Translations under genes and position numbers: made by a program
NCBI GenBank assembly: GCA_001466705.2
Contig: LATX02000197.1
Span: 124,001 to 188,000, forward strand
Source: Moniliophthora roreri
Taxonomy: Eukaryota; Basidiomycota; Agaricomycetes; Agaricales; Marasmiaceae
Length of the DNA stretch: 64,000 nt
Direction: 5' to 3'
Notes under the pieces: generated by a model
The model's input: the letters and a program-made list of their open reading frames with translations, nothing else
Told to the model about the DNA's origin: nothing
The model's database searches: none
Shown: positions 1-10,903 of the stretch, in pieces
How the letters are laid out: each line of letters begins with the position of its first letter
How positions within the stretch are numbered: position 1 is the stretch's first letter

Positions 1-508
1 GCACCGCAGTGACTGCGCTAGTGGTGGTCATAGGCGCCGTCCAAGTTTAGCAGGAAGCTGCTGTCGGCGTTCTTCTCTTGTACAATGCCAGTATCGAGCA
101 GGGATTAGGGCATGTCAACTACCGATTTTTCTCCTTCTTCTTCCTCTACCACTCTTCCAACTTCTTCTCCCAGAGTTTCTCGGTTTGTCGTTCAAAGGTC
201 CATCAAAGTCACTTTGAAAAGCAATTTTATTGGAACTCATTCGTTCATATCACAGTTCGGATGTGCTGCAAGACGCCAGGGTAGATGTGCTGGAAGAGAA
301 TTCAGACAAGGTGATATGGTTCAAGGTAAGTATTTGACCTTTTGAATTAGTCTGCAAATTGACAGTAAAGTAGGAACGTTTTCTGGCAGAACATGAAGTC
401 ATCGAACAAATTGTTGTACGTATTTGTTTCTGGTCGTTCGAGCAGATAGACTGAATCTGATCTTAGCATAATCAAAGCAGTAAAGTATGCTGGACGATTC
501 ACAGACCA

Positions 509-1195
509 ATGAGGGGATGGTACATTCGTATCCGTTCTCCAAGCTTTCCACCTGGCGTCTTCATACCGTTGACTCCGGTGCCATCTTCCTCACCGCATCA
601 TTCTGAAGCCGCAATGACATTCATATCGCGGACAAACCTACCAAACCCTTTGGAGGACTCTGTTTTGCTCGTCCAGGCGGGTTCAAGCACTTCGACAGTG
701 CATTCATACCCTCCAACACCACCACCGGCGCCGGCGCTTGTTCTTCATCCACCATCTCCCCCCACATCACAATCAGGACTCCCGAAGGAAAAGGAGAGGC
801 TACCTAAAAAACTGGTTCGGCCATCTACCAGCGAATTCATCCTTGCTCCATATATTGCTCCCGCATCCTCGACATCATTTCTCTCTCGTGTCTACAATGC
901 GCTTAGGGACTACGACAGATTGAGTTCCAACTCTTTTACACTGTCCCGAATCGCTCAACAGGCCCCACCGCCCTCTGTGGCTGCAGCTACTTCAGCTCAG
1001 AGATTATCGAGCCCATTAACTTCCGTCAAGTGTCTACCTCTACTGACGTTCCATGATCGCACGTCCCTGCTCACGGTTCGATCTATGACCGGGATGATAG
1101 AGATCGATCTGGCTGAAGAGCGTCTACTAGGTGTCGATACCAGTTTTTGGATAGCCGTGGCTCTTACATATCTGGATTTCCTGAACGATAGAGGG
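509..1195 (+). CDS. hypothetical protein, uncertain model (main exon)
   Basis: I do not recognise this gene. A long open stretch, rich in Pro and Ser in its first half, becomes more globular towards its end, with a passage reading SFWIAVALTYLDFLNDRG. The stretch ends at a good donor, GTAAGG, at 1196. A possible next exon at about 1252-1330 reads LFSNAGRLIGDLGSVFYIG after a weaker acceptor, and a short exon may follow at 1431-1458. It could be the 5' part of the gene at 1511-3565 or a separate, partly decayed gene. The region 112-330 also has an open Ser-rich frame ending at a GTAAGT, so the true start may lie further upstream. The call rests only on open frame and plausible splice sites. Confidence 0.35.
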
Positions 1196-1510
1196 GTAAG
1201 GCCGCCCCAAGCGTTTATTTTCACGATCTGATTTTTCCTCGAATCACAGAGCTATTTAGCAACGCTGGGAGATTGATTGGTGACTTGGGCAGTGTATTTT
1301 ACATAGGGGCTGAATTGATTGAAATGGCAGGACAGTTGTGCTTACTTTTCTCCTAACCTGAAGGGCTCCTAAGGGGCGACTAGAAAAACTGAAACGCCGA
1401 ATGTTTCTAAATTTTGTACTTCTATCAGGAGACCTCCCTTCGACGAGCACTACTAGTGGTAAGTCGAGTGCCTCGAAGCCAACGCTTTCACTCATGTTTC
1501 TCAGGAACCT

Positions 1511-3565
1511 ATGGACACTGATTCACTGGCTTCACGCCTGGACAATGCATCCATCGCTTCTGGGACTGTTAGGTCCTATGTGCAGAGAGGTAGTAATGAG
1601 ACGGATAATAGGGTTTACCAGAAGAACATCTGCGACCCACCTTATTTTCCATCACTCAATCCAGACGACGAGTTTGACATTTTTGATATTGAAATTAGTG
1701 TCGAGGCAGCAAAGGTAGTGACCGTATGATCTCAGACTCAACGTAGTGCTCATTCAGTATAGAGCCCTCAAACAGACGTCGTTTTTCGATACCGCAACGC
1801 ATCCTCTACGTCAAGCGGTCGACCTGCATACAAAGCCGAGAAGACCGTTAAAAATCGTTTCATACCGGGGGGAAAGATCAACATTCAAGTCTTGCGAAGT
1901 CAGACTTGGGATTCCGTGAAAGGGGAGCCCATCGTCGGGAAACCGAAAGGCAATATCCCAATCTGGGAGGGCTTCGATATCAATACCCGAGACGCAGCGT
2001 TCGTGGCTACGAAAGGTGTGATTCTCAAGTCGTCCACTTATGCTGGGGCGTTCACCATGACACCATACTGCGGTGGCTATGATCCCCAAAAATCCCGTCC
2101 AATTATACATCGTGACTGCCTTTCACACCACTTCTTTCCTCTCTATTTGACCGACTTCCAAGCTCGAGCGCCGTCCCGCAATAAGGGGCCACAGAAGTCT
2201 CGGACCCCGGAGGCCCTAGCCAAGCCATATTCAGGGGGCGGGCATTTCGTCTTCGACTGTCACAGTCAGGGAAGGAGAGAACTGTTGACTACTCTATACT
2301 GTACCGGATACAACAGGCGACATCGCGTTCGTACAGGCGACATTGCGTTAGCCGAACTTCGACTGCCGCACGTTGGTTCTGGCCGAGCAGATTTACCTGC
2401 CTGGGCACGTCTCTTCAAAGAGCGCCATGCCACTCTTTATATCTCAAGGCGGGGTCTCGATGCCGCATTCACGGGCGCTCATGTCAACATGATGGTTCCA
2501 GGTCCCGTTGAAGGGAATCGTTACACGCTAACTCTTGGGCAGAGTCAGGAGATGGTCATTTCGGCGTTTGCAATAATGATCCTTTCAATCGAGAACGATA
2601 CCATTGGGAGTAAAAAGTGGCATTGGATGACGGAAAGAGAGACTTTGGAACGCGAGATTGGACGCTTCACCGATTCATTGGCTGTTACAGGTGAGTGATA
2701 CCGTCTTTTCCGACTAAGCATTATGCTCATTAAAGATGAAGTAATGGATGACTCGGCTTCCTTGATTGAAACTCAGTCAATCGTCAAATCTCTCAGCTCC
2801 AGCGTGCGGGGTAACATTGGTGATGCGATGCTTCGATCAACTACTGACTCTCCGATCTCGGAGAGTCTCCCCGATGAACCTTGCACTCCTGCAGACGAAC
2901 CTGAAGGACCGTACCGCTCCGGTTTCCCCGTGTTCCACGGACAGTCAGCTTCAGTCTACTCCTCGCATGGAGAAGATGGGCGTGTTATTATGGAAGAGGT
3001 ATCTGACCTACAAAGCCCATACTACGGCAACGGAGTGATGAAAGAGAACAAGGATAAATTTCATCCAACACCCGTCATCCAGCTTGAACCTACCGTTCCC
3101 AGCATGATCGTACATCCACAGCAGGTTCCGCCCCCTCACCACCAAGCTCCGTATCCAAACCTGCCGCCACCACTTGATATGCCGCAACAGATGTTTACAG
3201 GAGAGCTTCAGTATCCAGGACAACCACCTTACCCTCCTATGAACAGCCAGCATCCGCCATCGCCGCAGGTGTCTATGCATCAACCTTCGCCTCCTCAATT
3301 AGCCCAACGTGCAATGTCTCACTCGCCTTACCCTCCACACCGTACTGACGTACCGCAACGTACTCAGACACTTCCGCAGGTGCAACAGCAGCCATCTTCG
3401 ATCCCTTACCCGCTCCCTGTACCCGTTCATCCTGCATCCCTCAGGAGCTGGGCAGAGGATTCACGTCCAGAGATCGACCATGCTGCTGAGAACGTGCTGC
3501 GCAAGGAAGGACCAAAGGTTACTGGTCGTCCAACGCTTGGCCAGGACATGGGTATCTACTGGTAG
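1511..3565 (+). CDS. hypothetical protein with Pro-rich C-terminus
   Basis: Three exons fit without breaking frame: 1511-1714, 1763-2690 and 2736-3565, giving 653 residues. Introns are 48 and 45 nt. The first ends in a TAG acceptor that removes an in-frame stop. The second starts GTGAGT and contains a CTAAG branch-like site. The N-terminal 70 residues are acidic and polar. The central 300 residues look globular, with repeated beta-like segments. The last 280 residues are disordered, with long Pro/Gln/His-rich runs around residues 450-600, and the protein ends in a compact GRPTLGQDMGIYW. I recognise no domain. There is no signal peptide or membrane segment. The ATG at 1511 follows a possible acceptor at 1505, so an upstream exon may join it to the open region at 509-1195. 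Confidence 0.6.
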
Positions 3566-4199
3566 AATATTCACCCGCTTATATGGGCCTCGATTTCTTG
3601 AATCTTATTTATCGTTTTCATGCTCTACGCTGAACAGCCCTTACCATTTGCTACATCTTCGCCATCCCTTTGAGGTGGCATTTCGAAGTACATTATACTT
3701 TATAACTAAAACCTCCTGCAGCTGCCTTCGCCCTAAGATACCCTACGTCGCAGGTGTATAGTTTTTAGATAGGTACAATACTTGGAACCATGTTATTTCT
3801 ACCCCACGCAGTTGCAGGAGCGGATTTGAATTGCGCTCAGCGTCACGGCCGCGGGCCGGTCCCTCGAGCGCTCCGAGACCAGTACTCATTGCCGACTTAC
3901 TCCAACAGTCTGGAACCGAAATGCTTCTCGCCAAATTCTTGTCGGTGTCTTTGGGCCATTTCGAGACATGTGCATGAAGCGCCGTCGTAATCTTCATACC
4001 CTCGCAAAACAAGCACCGCAGAAGCTCATTTTTGGAGAACTGACACCTCCAATATAGGGAAACATTCCATTCCCAGACTTGTTGTGTCCCTGCATTCCAA
4101 GTCCCGATCTGCTTGCTTTGGCCGATAGCTATGTACTTTGTCCTGCATTAAACAAAACACAAGTTGGAATCACGTATAGCCTTGGGAAACCTCGTGTCA
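3566..4199. other. intergenic region
   Basis: It holds the presumed 3' UTR of the upstream gene and the promoter of the peroxidase gene. No convincing coding potential on either strand. Confidence 0.5.
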
Positions 4200-4206
4200 T
4201 ATAAAA
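4200..4206 (+). promoter_or_regulatory. TATA box of the peroxidase gene
   Basis: TATAAAA lies 44 nt upstream of the ATG at 4250, which implies a very short 5' leader. Confidence 0.5.
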
Positions 4207-4249
4207 ACGTCGTTGACTGCGCTACACTTCTTTACACACACCCTCTACC

Positions 4250-4984
4250 ATGGACTCCTCACACGAACACGAATTCATCCCAGCAGCTAACCCCAGCGAA
4301 AGTAGAGCACCCTGTCCAGCTCTGAACGCTCTCGCGAATCATGGATACTTGTACGTTCATCTGGTATCCGTCTTTTCTGCAAGCAACTGCTAACGAATCG
4401 AAAGGCCACGCACTGGGAAAGACATCTCCCTATCTCAACTCACCCATGCCATAACGACCGTCTACAACTTTTCCTATGCGCTCGCATTTCTGCTCAGCTT
4501 TACCGCTATTCTGCGGTATGGCAAGGTTTCATTGACAGGAATGAAGGTTGACCTTGCGTCATTGTCCCAATTCGGGCCACTGAGAATAGCTCATCAAGCT
4601 TCTTCGGCGCACTCGGATGTTCCGTCGCATACTCCGGATCCAGCACTCGTCCAAGACCTCCTTTCTCGTGCTCGTCAGAACCCCAGCGGTGGACTTGATT
4701 TGAGGGACTTGGCTGCGACACGTGTTGACCGGGAAGCACAGTGCCCTAAGTTGGACGGGTTACACGAGGAGATTGCATGTGGAGAGAGCGCTTTGGCTTA
4801 TCTCACGCTTAAGGCGGAGGAAGCTGTCATACCATCAAGGAGAATTCAACAGTGGTTTGGGGAAGAGAGGTTGCCGGATGGATGGTGGCAGAATGTGAGA
4901 CCGAGGCAGATTATAGGGTTGGCTGAGACAAGGAGAGTGGTTTTCGTTATTCGTGAGATGATGACCAATATAAAAGAGGAGTAG
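4250..4984 (+). CDS. heme-thiolate peroxidase (chloroperoxidase/peroxygenase-like), active site altered
   Basis: Exons 4250-4350 and 4405-4984 are joined in phase 2 and give 226 residues. The join creates the family signature: PCPALNALANHGYLPRTGKD at about residues 22-41 contains the Cys-Pro that supplies the proximal thiolate ligand of the heme. The C-terminal part also fits the short intracellular basidiomycete subfamily (WFGEERLPDGW, then IGLAETRRVV). There is no signal peptide, so the protein is probably cytosolic, unlike secreted peroxygenases. The oddity is the distal motif. Relatives carry Glu-His-Asp/Asn followed by Ala-Ser. Here the segment reads IAHQASSAHSD, so the acid-base Glu is replaced by Ala. 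It may bind heme without the usual peroxide-cleaving activity. Family assignment is secure; loss of activity is inference. Confidence 0.9.
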
Positions 4985-5112
4985 ACACTCCAGACACTAA
5001 GTTATACGTTCCTTTTTTGCGCACGAACCCTACCTACTTTGTTTATGCCTTATAATGTATATTTTGCACCAGCTCAATAGTGTGATGGTCATTGAGGGAT
5101 TATAGACGCACA

Positions 5113-6555
5113 TTACTGAGGATAGAATTGACTACTCCGAGCACCACCTTCCCAATCTCCGCCGTATGAATTCCGCCTCTCCGAATTCTTATTCCGGGTA
5201 TTCTTAGGCCACGACTTTGCGTATTCCAGGGTAAAGTCGCCCCTGTTCTTCTTCACCCCTTCAAGCGCTCTAGCAGCAGCTTCTTGAGAGTCAAAAATGA
5301 TGATGGATGCGATACGATCCGCCTGCTTAACTGGACCAGAGTTAGGGTGGTGCCAGTAGCTAGCTTGTGAACTCACAGAAAAACATCCCCCGTATGTTAT
5401 CTTGATAAGGCCTGAAGAGCTCCTTCACATCATCCTGCGTTCCCGGTAATGCCGAGAGGTATAATCTATCGGTTCTCTGACGAGGGTCTGTCTTCTTGAT
5501 ATTCTTTGTGCTGAAATCAACGTAAGGTCTCTCGCCCCGAAACCTGATTTGATGGTTTTGGCTAGCCTCAACGGCCCTCAATGCGCTTTCTTTGGAGGAG
5601 AACTTGATAAATCCGATAGTTCGGCCGACTGGCATACGACTTGTTAGTATTTGGTAACCGTGGAAAGCAGGGACAAGGCGCACGACTCTCTGGAAGGTCT
5701 ACTCTCTGGATCTCTCCATATGCACCGAAAACCTCCTTCAGTTCATGAGTAGTGGTGTCTGGGGGTAAGCCAGCCAAATGAATAATGTCGCTTTGCTTGC
5801 TGGATTTTGGTAGGGCTGCTGGGTCTGCTGGCCTATTCTTTGAGAAATTGACCCACGGCTTCTGCCCATTAACAAGGACCTGCGAGTTTCGGGCGTCTCT
5901 GACGACTCTGGTTGCAATTTCTTCTGAAGAGAACTGAACGAAGGCCATCGGTCCTTCCTCTATATGCACCCGGTGATCAGTTAACTTTGAAAGCAAGAGA
6001 CTCAACAATACGAACCTCCGGGTGAAATAATTATCTTCAGAATTTCGCCATACCAGCCAAAGGAATCCTTCAAATCTTGACGGGTGACATTTTTGGGCAG
6101 TTTGTTCAAGTAGACCGTATCGCATGGTTTTTCGACATATTGGTGTGAGGCTGTCTGAGGCGCATCGAACAATAAAGCCCGAACTTTCCGTTCGCCTACA
6201 CTGAGACCGTACTCTTCAATCGAATCAAAGAATGACACTGCATCCCGCTCATCCGCAAACTCGATATTGGCAAAGCCCGCCGGTTTTCCTCGAGAATTCA
6301 ACGCTAAAAGAATAAATTAGACACCATTTTGAGGCTTTCAGAGAAATAATGCTCACGTATGTTAATCTTTTTGAGTACGCCGAAGGATTCCGCGGCTGAC
6401 TTGACTTGCATCACATGAGTGTTGAATGGTAGATTGTCGAGGTAAACGAATCGTTTTGTTCCTCCTTCAAGGCATATCCGAGACGTTGAAAGATTACGCG
6501 TAACAGCAGCAGCTCTGAGAATTAGTCGTGCATTCTGGAATATCGAGGAGAACAT
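5113..6555 (-). CDS. mitochondrial RNA-binding protein with multiple RRM domains
   Basis: The start is the ATG at 6555. The first 26 residues are rich in Arg, Ala and Ser without acidic residues, as in a mitochondrial presequence. Five exons carry successive RRMs: FVYLDNLPF with GKPAGFANIEF, DTVYLNKLP with GPMAFVQFSSEE, DIIHLAGLP with TIGFIKFSS, and DRLYLSALP with IASIIIFDS. Introns 1 and 2 (6356-6304 and 6015-5960) join in phase 1. The splice sites near 5690-5620 are less certain. A last intron starts GTGAGT at about 5387. The C-terminus is Asn/Arg/Gly-rich. The inferred role is post-transcriptional handling of mitochondrial RNA; I cannot name an orthologue. The gene is divergent from the epoxide hydrolase relic across about 300 bp. 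Confidence 0.8.
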
Positions 6556-6849
6556 GAAAATTTTGGGGGGACGTGGTCACGGTGGACTGGAAGCGGGCGC
6601 GGTGCCGAGCGCTGAGTGCTCAACAAAACGCGCTAGAATTTCTCACACATACCCTGTCCCACTCTGTGATCCCCGAATCCACTGTTTCGACCTACTCGTA
6701 TACGTCTATCGTTCAAGTCTGTAGCTAATTCTCTCCTGTACTGATTTGATGGAGTGAGAAACATCGCGAGGAAGTGGCAGTCAGTGGTGAGTCAGTCCCG
6801 ATGTCTGAACCGGTTCCATTCTTGATATCTTAATTTCTTCCCTTCTAGA
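6556..6849. other. divergent intergenic region
   Basis: It separates the RRM gene (-) from the epoxide hydrolase relic (+). No clear TATA box seen and no coding potential. Confidence 0.4.
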
Positions 6850-8080
6850 GTGGATATCACAACGTGTGATTTCCCCTTGTATTGTTTCAGATATTGCTCA
6901 CACACCTGGCGAAGATTGGGCAGACGGAACTCTATCAGATGTATTATCCGAACTCGTGGGCTTTTGGAAATCGAGTTTTGACTGGGGCGAAGTGGAGAAC
7001 GAGCTGAACCAGAAGTACAAAGTGTTTAGCATGGAATTGGAAGAAGCAGGAGAATCCTTATCTGCGCATTTGGTTCACCATCGTAGTCCACGTTGCGATG
7101 CAATACTACTCTTGTTTCTTCACGGATGGCCCGGAAACTTTCAGAGGTGAGTTCAGCATTCACGTTGATCATCCTCAGAACCACCCACTAAGTGTATAGT
7201 CAGGTCGACTGTTTCCTGCCCCTCACGGACCCAACAGATTCAAACACTCCAGCATTTCACGTAGTGGCTCCGAGTCTACCGGGGTTTACCTTTTCATCAG
7301 CACTAACGGTACGCTACAATCTTGCATTCCGTGATACAGTACTTATTGAGATCCGAAGAGAAACCTGGTTTTGGGGCTTCACGCATGGCTGCCCTCTTCC
7401 ACAAGCCCATGCAGCGGCTTGGGTACACCCATTACGTTGGTCAAGGGAACGACATCGGCTCCTTCATTCTACGCTCAATAGCTATTCAATTTCCCCGACG
7501 CGTGCGTCGCTATACATCTCATCTACATCATGACTATGCCACCCGGCGCAACGAGTCATCCCTTCACACTGCTCTGGCTCATACTTCAGTGGTTTACCCC
7601 AGAGGAGAAGGTGATAGATCGTATGAAGCAATACTTCGAGAAAAGCTTTGGATATGCTCAGATTCAGGGTATTAAGCCCAAAACCCTGTCGTATGGTTTG
7701 ATGGATTCACCCATAGGTATGCTCGTATGGATTCGTGACAAGATGCAGGACTTGGTCGACCCCAGTTTCATTTGGGATAAAAAGACGGTTTTTGACTTGG
7801 GTAATGCTCTACCTCATAGCAGGTAATCCTGGGAGTTTCCGAGTGTACAAGAAGAATATGGATCTGGAGGTGAAAAAGGTAACGAACACGAAAGTTCCCA
7901 AGCAAGTGATGTTTGGGTATAGTCACTTTCCGTGGGGTGTCGGCTACACCACGCGATAGTGGACTGAAGCCATGGTTGCCATTCGCATGGAGGACATTTT
8001 GCTTCTATCGAGTGCAGTGAATGGGGAACGACTCCGGTCGTGTCTAAAGGAGCGTTCCCTACATTTTGTGCAACTCAACT
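6850..8080 (+). pseudogene. epoxide hydrolase (microsomal type) relic with frameshifts
   Basis: Conserved family segments appear in order but in several frames: the N-terminal lid region (LVGFWKSSFDWGEVENELN), the oxyanion motif LFLHGWPGNF, APSLPGFTFSS, then KPGFGASRMAALFHK and the nucleophile region GQGNDIGSF with its Asp. From there the frame jumps. At about 7505 the reading moves by one base between FPRRVR and AIHLIYIMTMPPG. At about 7795-7803 it moves again between KKTVFDL and VMLYLIAG. The C-terminal His motif (SHGGHFASIE, about 7983) lies in a third frame beyond a TAG near 7957. Introns can explain 7147-7200 and 7310-7340 but not single-base shifts. The family adds water to epoxides at a membrane; this copy is probably dead unless these are sequence errors. 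Confidence 0.75.
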
Positions 8081-8347
8081 ATACTCAATAAGCAATAACA
8101 CCCCTACTCAGTCTCATTTGGGATTCAAGCCACCTTTCTGGATACCATACACGCACCATGGTCAAAACATTGGTAACTCCATTCAAGTTCAAGAACCGAT
8201 AACATTTCATTGTTGATACCGTCGATGCCACAAAGTTCCCCGTGCTGCCACAGACACTCGTTGACGTATATATTCACCGAGCAAGCATCAGAGCTCACCA
8301 AGTGACTTTCTCCGCATCGAAAGCTTCAGCCACTCCCTTTCCGTAAA

Positions 8348-9149
8348 ATGTCTTCTGTCAACGCAAAGAACCTGAGCATCAAGGTTGCTCCCGTCACTGT
8401 CGACCTTGGTGATGGACCGTACTACTCTCCAAATTCCAATTCCCCGTCTCCTTCTGAGCCAGGGAGTGCCGCCTCGTTCTACTCTCAGAAGTCGAGTAGG
8501 GAAGAAAATATTGGCGAATCCAAACTGAATCTCGATGTATGCTCTTCGCACAACATATTACTGCTATGAAAAGGAACTAACGTCTTCTTTTCAGGTAACG
8601 AACATTCAACCACTCCGATCCGACGAGTCGGACCATTCGGATTCTGCAAGCGAGCTGTACATTTCAGCTTTGTCTTCTCCGACTGGCAACACCGAGGAGC
8701 GCGATCCCACGCCTCATCTCGACATGTCTGGGTGCGCACAGAGTAACAGTGTCCATAGTTTTCTCGACATGGACGACAAAGAAGAGAATGCTTTGCCTGA
8801 GGATAGGGACCTCGGCGAGGCTCTGACTCGCAAAAATCGGTCTTCGTTCTCTTCTGTCGAATCCGAGTGCCCGCCGGAAAGAGACTTGAAGGGTATTGAA
8901 CTTGATCGTAGCATTTATCTGGTATGGTTACTTCTTCCCGTCAACAATTAGTAAGTACACTGACAAAAACATACCTAGGGTGACGATTGGGCTAGCCTTT
9001 TGAGCGCGATCGAAGCAGGCGTGCCATTGAGAGCTCTTGACAAGTCGCAAGGCCACGATGCCGACGAAGAATTTGGTGTGGAACTCGCCCTGTCTGAGGG
9101 AATGGCAAGCTACCCTACTCCTGCCACTGGCGTTTTCCCTAGCTTCTAA
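8348..9149 (+). CDS. hypothetical acidic Ser-rich protein
   Basis: Three exons, all joined in phase 0: 8348-8536, 8595-8921 and 8979-9149, giving 228 residues. Introns are 58 and 57 nt with donors GTATGC and GTATGG. The protein is rich in Ser, Asp, Glu and Pro through most of its length, so largely disordered. A short, more ordered C-terminus (WASLLSAIEAGVPLRALDK) looks helical. No recognised domain, signal peptide or membrane span. A TATA-like stretch (GTATATATTC) lies about 75 nt upstream of the ATG. Function unknown. Confidence 0.65.
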
Positions 9150-9430
9150 GGATGATGAATTGTTTACTTCTTTCACTCTTTTCCAATTCCATCAGCTCGA
9201 TGTTTCATGGTACCTATTGAACTAATAACATGATCTGTACAGTATACGCACGATTTTCAACGCGCATTCGATAGATGATGCACATAAACCACGTCGGATA
9301 CGGGAAATAGGACGATGGTCGTGATAAACATCTAGTACGGTTTGGGCCATGGCCACAGCCGTGGCCGATGAACAAAGGGCGGGATGCAACGTGTTTTGAA
9401 TGAGTGTCGCGATATAGCCTAGAGCTCGCC

Positions 9431-9444
9431 TATAATATATAAAG
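9431..9444 (+). promoter_or_regulatory. TATA box
   Basis: TATAATATATAAA lies about 130 nt upstream of the ATG at 9574. The leader between appears to hold a small 5'-UTR intron (GTAAGG near 9511 to CCCAG near 9561). Confidence 0.5.
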
Positions 9445-9573
9445 CCTTGAGCCTCGTTTTACTCTCCAGCCTTTCTCTCCACCTCCACCACCTCTTAGAC
9501 GTCATCCTGAGTAAGGCGTGTTTCTTCGTTTACTCACAATACTGACACTGTCCAATCCCAGAATCCAACTAGC

Positions 9574-9978
9574 ATGCAATCCCAATTCCCTGCTTCAAAA
9601 CGCCCCAAAGCTAACTTCGTATTCTTGGCCCGCATGAGAACCCCATCAGGGCCTCGAGAGATGAAAAGCAGATCCCCTAACCCTGGCTCCAACCCTCCGG
9701 CTGTACAGCCCAGCCGCCGCGGCCTGCAACGCGCAGGTCACAGCTACCCTAACCGCTGCCTTACGCCATACATTTCGTCATCCGACGACGATTCGGAAGA
9801 GACGTTGTACTCTTCCTCGCCCGAACCCAAGAAAATAAAATTGCCCCACGAAATGCGTAAATGCAAGCCCATAGAGCTGCCCCCGCCGTCACCAGAAACC
9901 GAGAGGTTGTGGCAGGAGGGCGTTCCGTTTGCAAAATGGGCAGAGTACCTAAACTTGCGGCCAGCCAAGAATGTTTAG
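9574..9978 (+). CDS. small hypothetical protein
   Basis: A single exon of 134 residues, basic at the N-terminus with many Pro, Arg and Ser. A middle Ser/Asp/Glu stretch (SSSDDDSEET) resembles a CK2-type acidic patch, followed by a Lys-rich segment. The C-terminus carries a more conserved-looking helix (ERLWQEGVPFAKWAEYLNL). No domain recognised. A TATA box and a spliced leader support it as a real gene. A nuclear protein is possible from composition, but that is a guess. Confidence 0.55.
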   Translation: MQSQFPASKRPKANFVFLARMRTPSGPREMKSRSPNPGSNPPAVQPSRRGLQRAGHSYPNRCLTPYISSSDDDSEETLYSSSPEPKKIKLPHEMRKCKPIELPPPSPETERLWQEGVPFAKWAEYLNLRPAKNV

Positions 9979-10173
9979 AGTCCGCGAGCTCAGCAAGGGG
10001 GCTTGGTGTAGAATTATGTATTATTTCTTGATGATCTTCTCTGTTTGACGTCTGTAATAATTAGTGATTAGCGTACGTAGGAATGCCTTCGCACTTACAT
10101 CAAGGAGCGAATGTATGTAAACGAGTTGTATAATACTTAAGCGAAATCAGTTATCAAATGTCCCTCCTGCACA

Positions 10174-10846
10174 TTACGTCGAATACTCGTAACACAGCGT
10201 CCCAGATTTCGTGTCCATATAATCTCTAATAGCCGGTTCAAAGTCGAAGAATTTCCCAACGGGAAATGTATTATCAATTGTTGCGCGTACGGTCTTACCC
10301 GCGTCTCTCCAGCCATCATAGTCGCGTAGACGCGTGCTGTTGACCTGTTGCCACTGTTATTCATGAATCGGACTAAGCAATCGAAAGTCACAATAAAGAT
10401 TCAGACCTTGGTCCAAAGTCGATCCACGTTGCCGTGGTGTTGATAGAATACCGCTTCGTTGGGACTGTACGATGTCACCATGTCAGCCCAGATAGCAAGA
10501 TGAACTAGCAGTACATTATGTGAGTTGAGTGCAAAGTAGAGAAAGGAAAAGAAAAAGACTCACGTCCTGCATGTGGCCCACACTCGAGAGCTTCTTCAAA
10601 ATCGGCATAGTTGGTATGTGCGTTGACTTCACGAATAGCGTTTGAATCCATCTGAGTATGAATGTATGTAAGCTATTTTCGCAGTGTGTCGTAAAACTGT
10701 GCACGCACCCGGTCACTCATCATGTCACCAACGCTCACCTGCGCCGAAACCTCAGTCACCGCCCCCTGCTCGCCATTACCAGACACATCAGAGAATGCTT
10801 CATCGTTGAAGACTCGAGTGAGACAGTGCCGCGGCTGTAGTGGCAT
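10174..10846 (-). pseudogene. C-terminal half of a tyrosinase (CuB only)
   Basis: Four exons read cleanly: 10846-10709, 10651-10564, 10504-10407 and 10353-10174. They encode PRHCLTRVF, then FEEALECGPHAG-LH with two CuB histidines, then the CuB signature FYQHHGNVDRLW, and finish with LCYEYST, matching the tyrosine motif that closes the tyrosinase core. Tyrosinases oxidise phenols at a paired copper site built by CuA and CuB. Here CuA is missing altogether: upstream of 10846 on this strand lies the 3' end of the PPR gene. The remaining frame has no stops, so this is a 5'-truncated gene, not a heavily mutated one. It cannot form a normal binuclear site. Confidence 0.75.
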
Positions 10847-10903
10847 GTATAGATACTGTAGATGATAAAGATACGAGAGATAGAAGACATTATCGTGCGC
10901 TCG

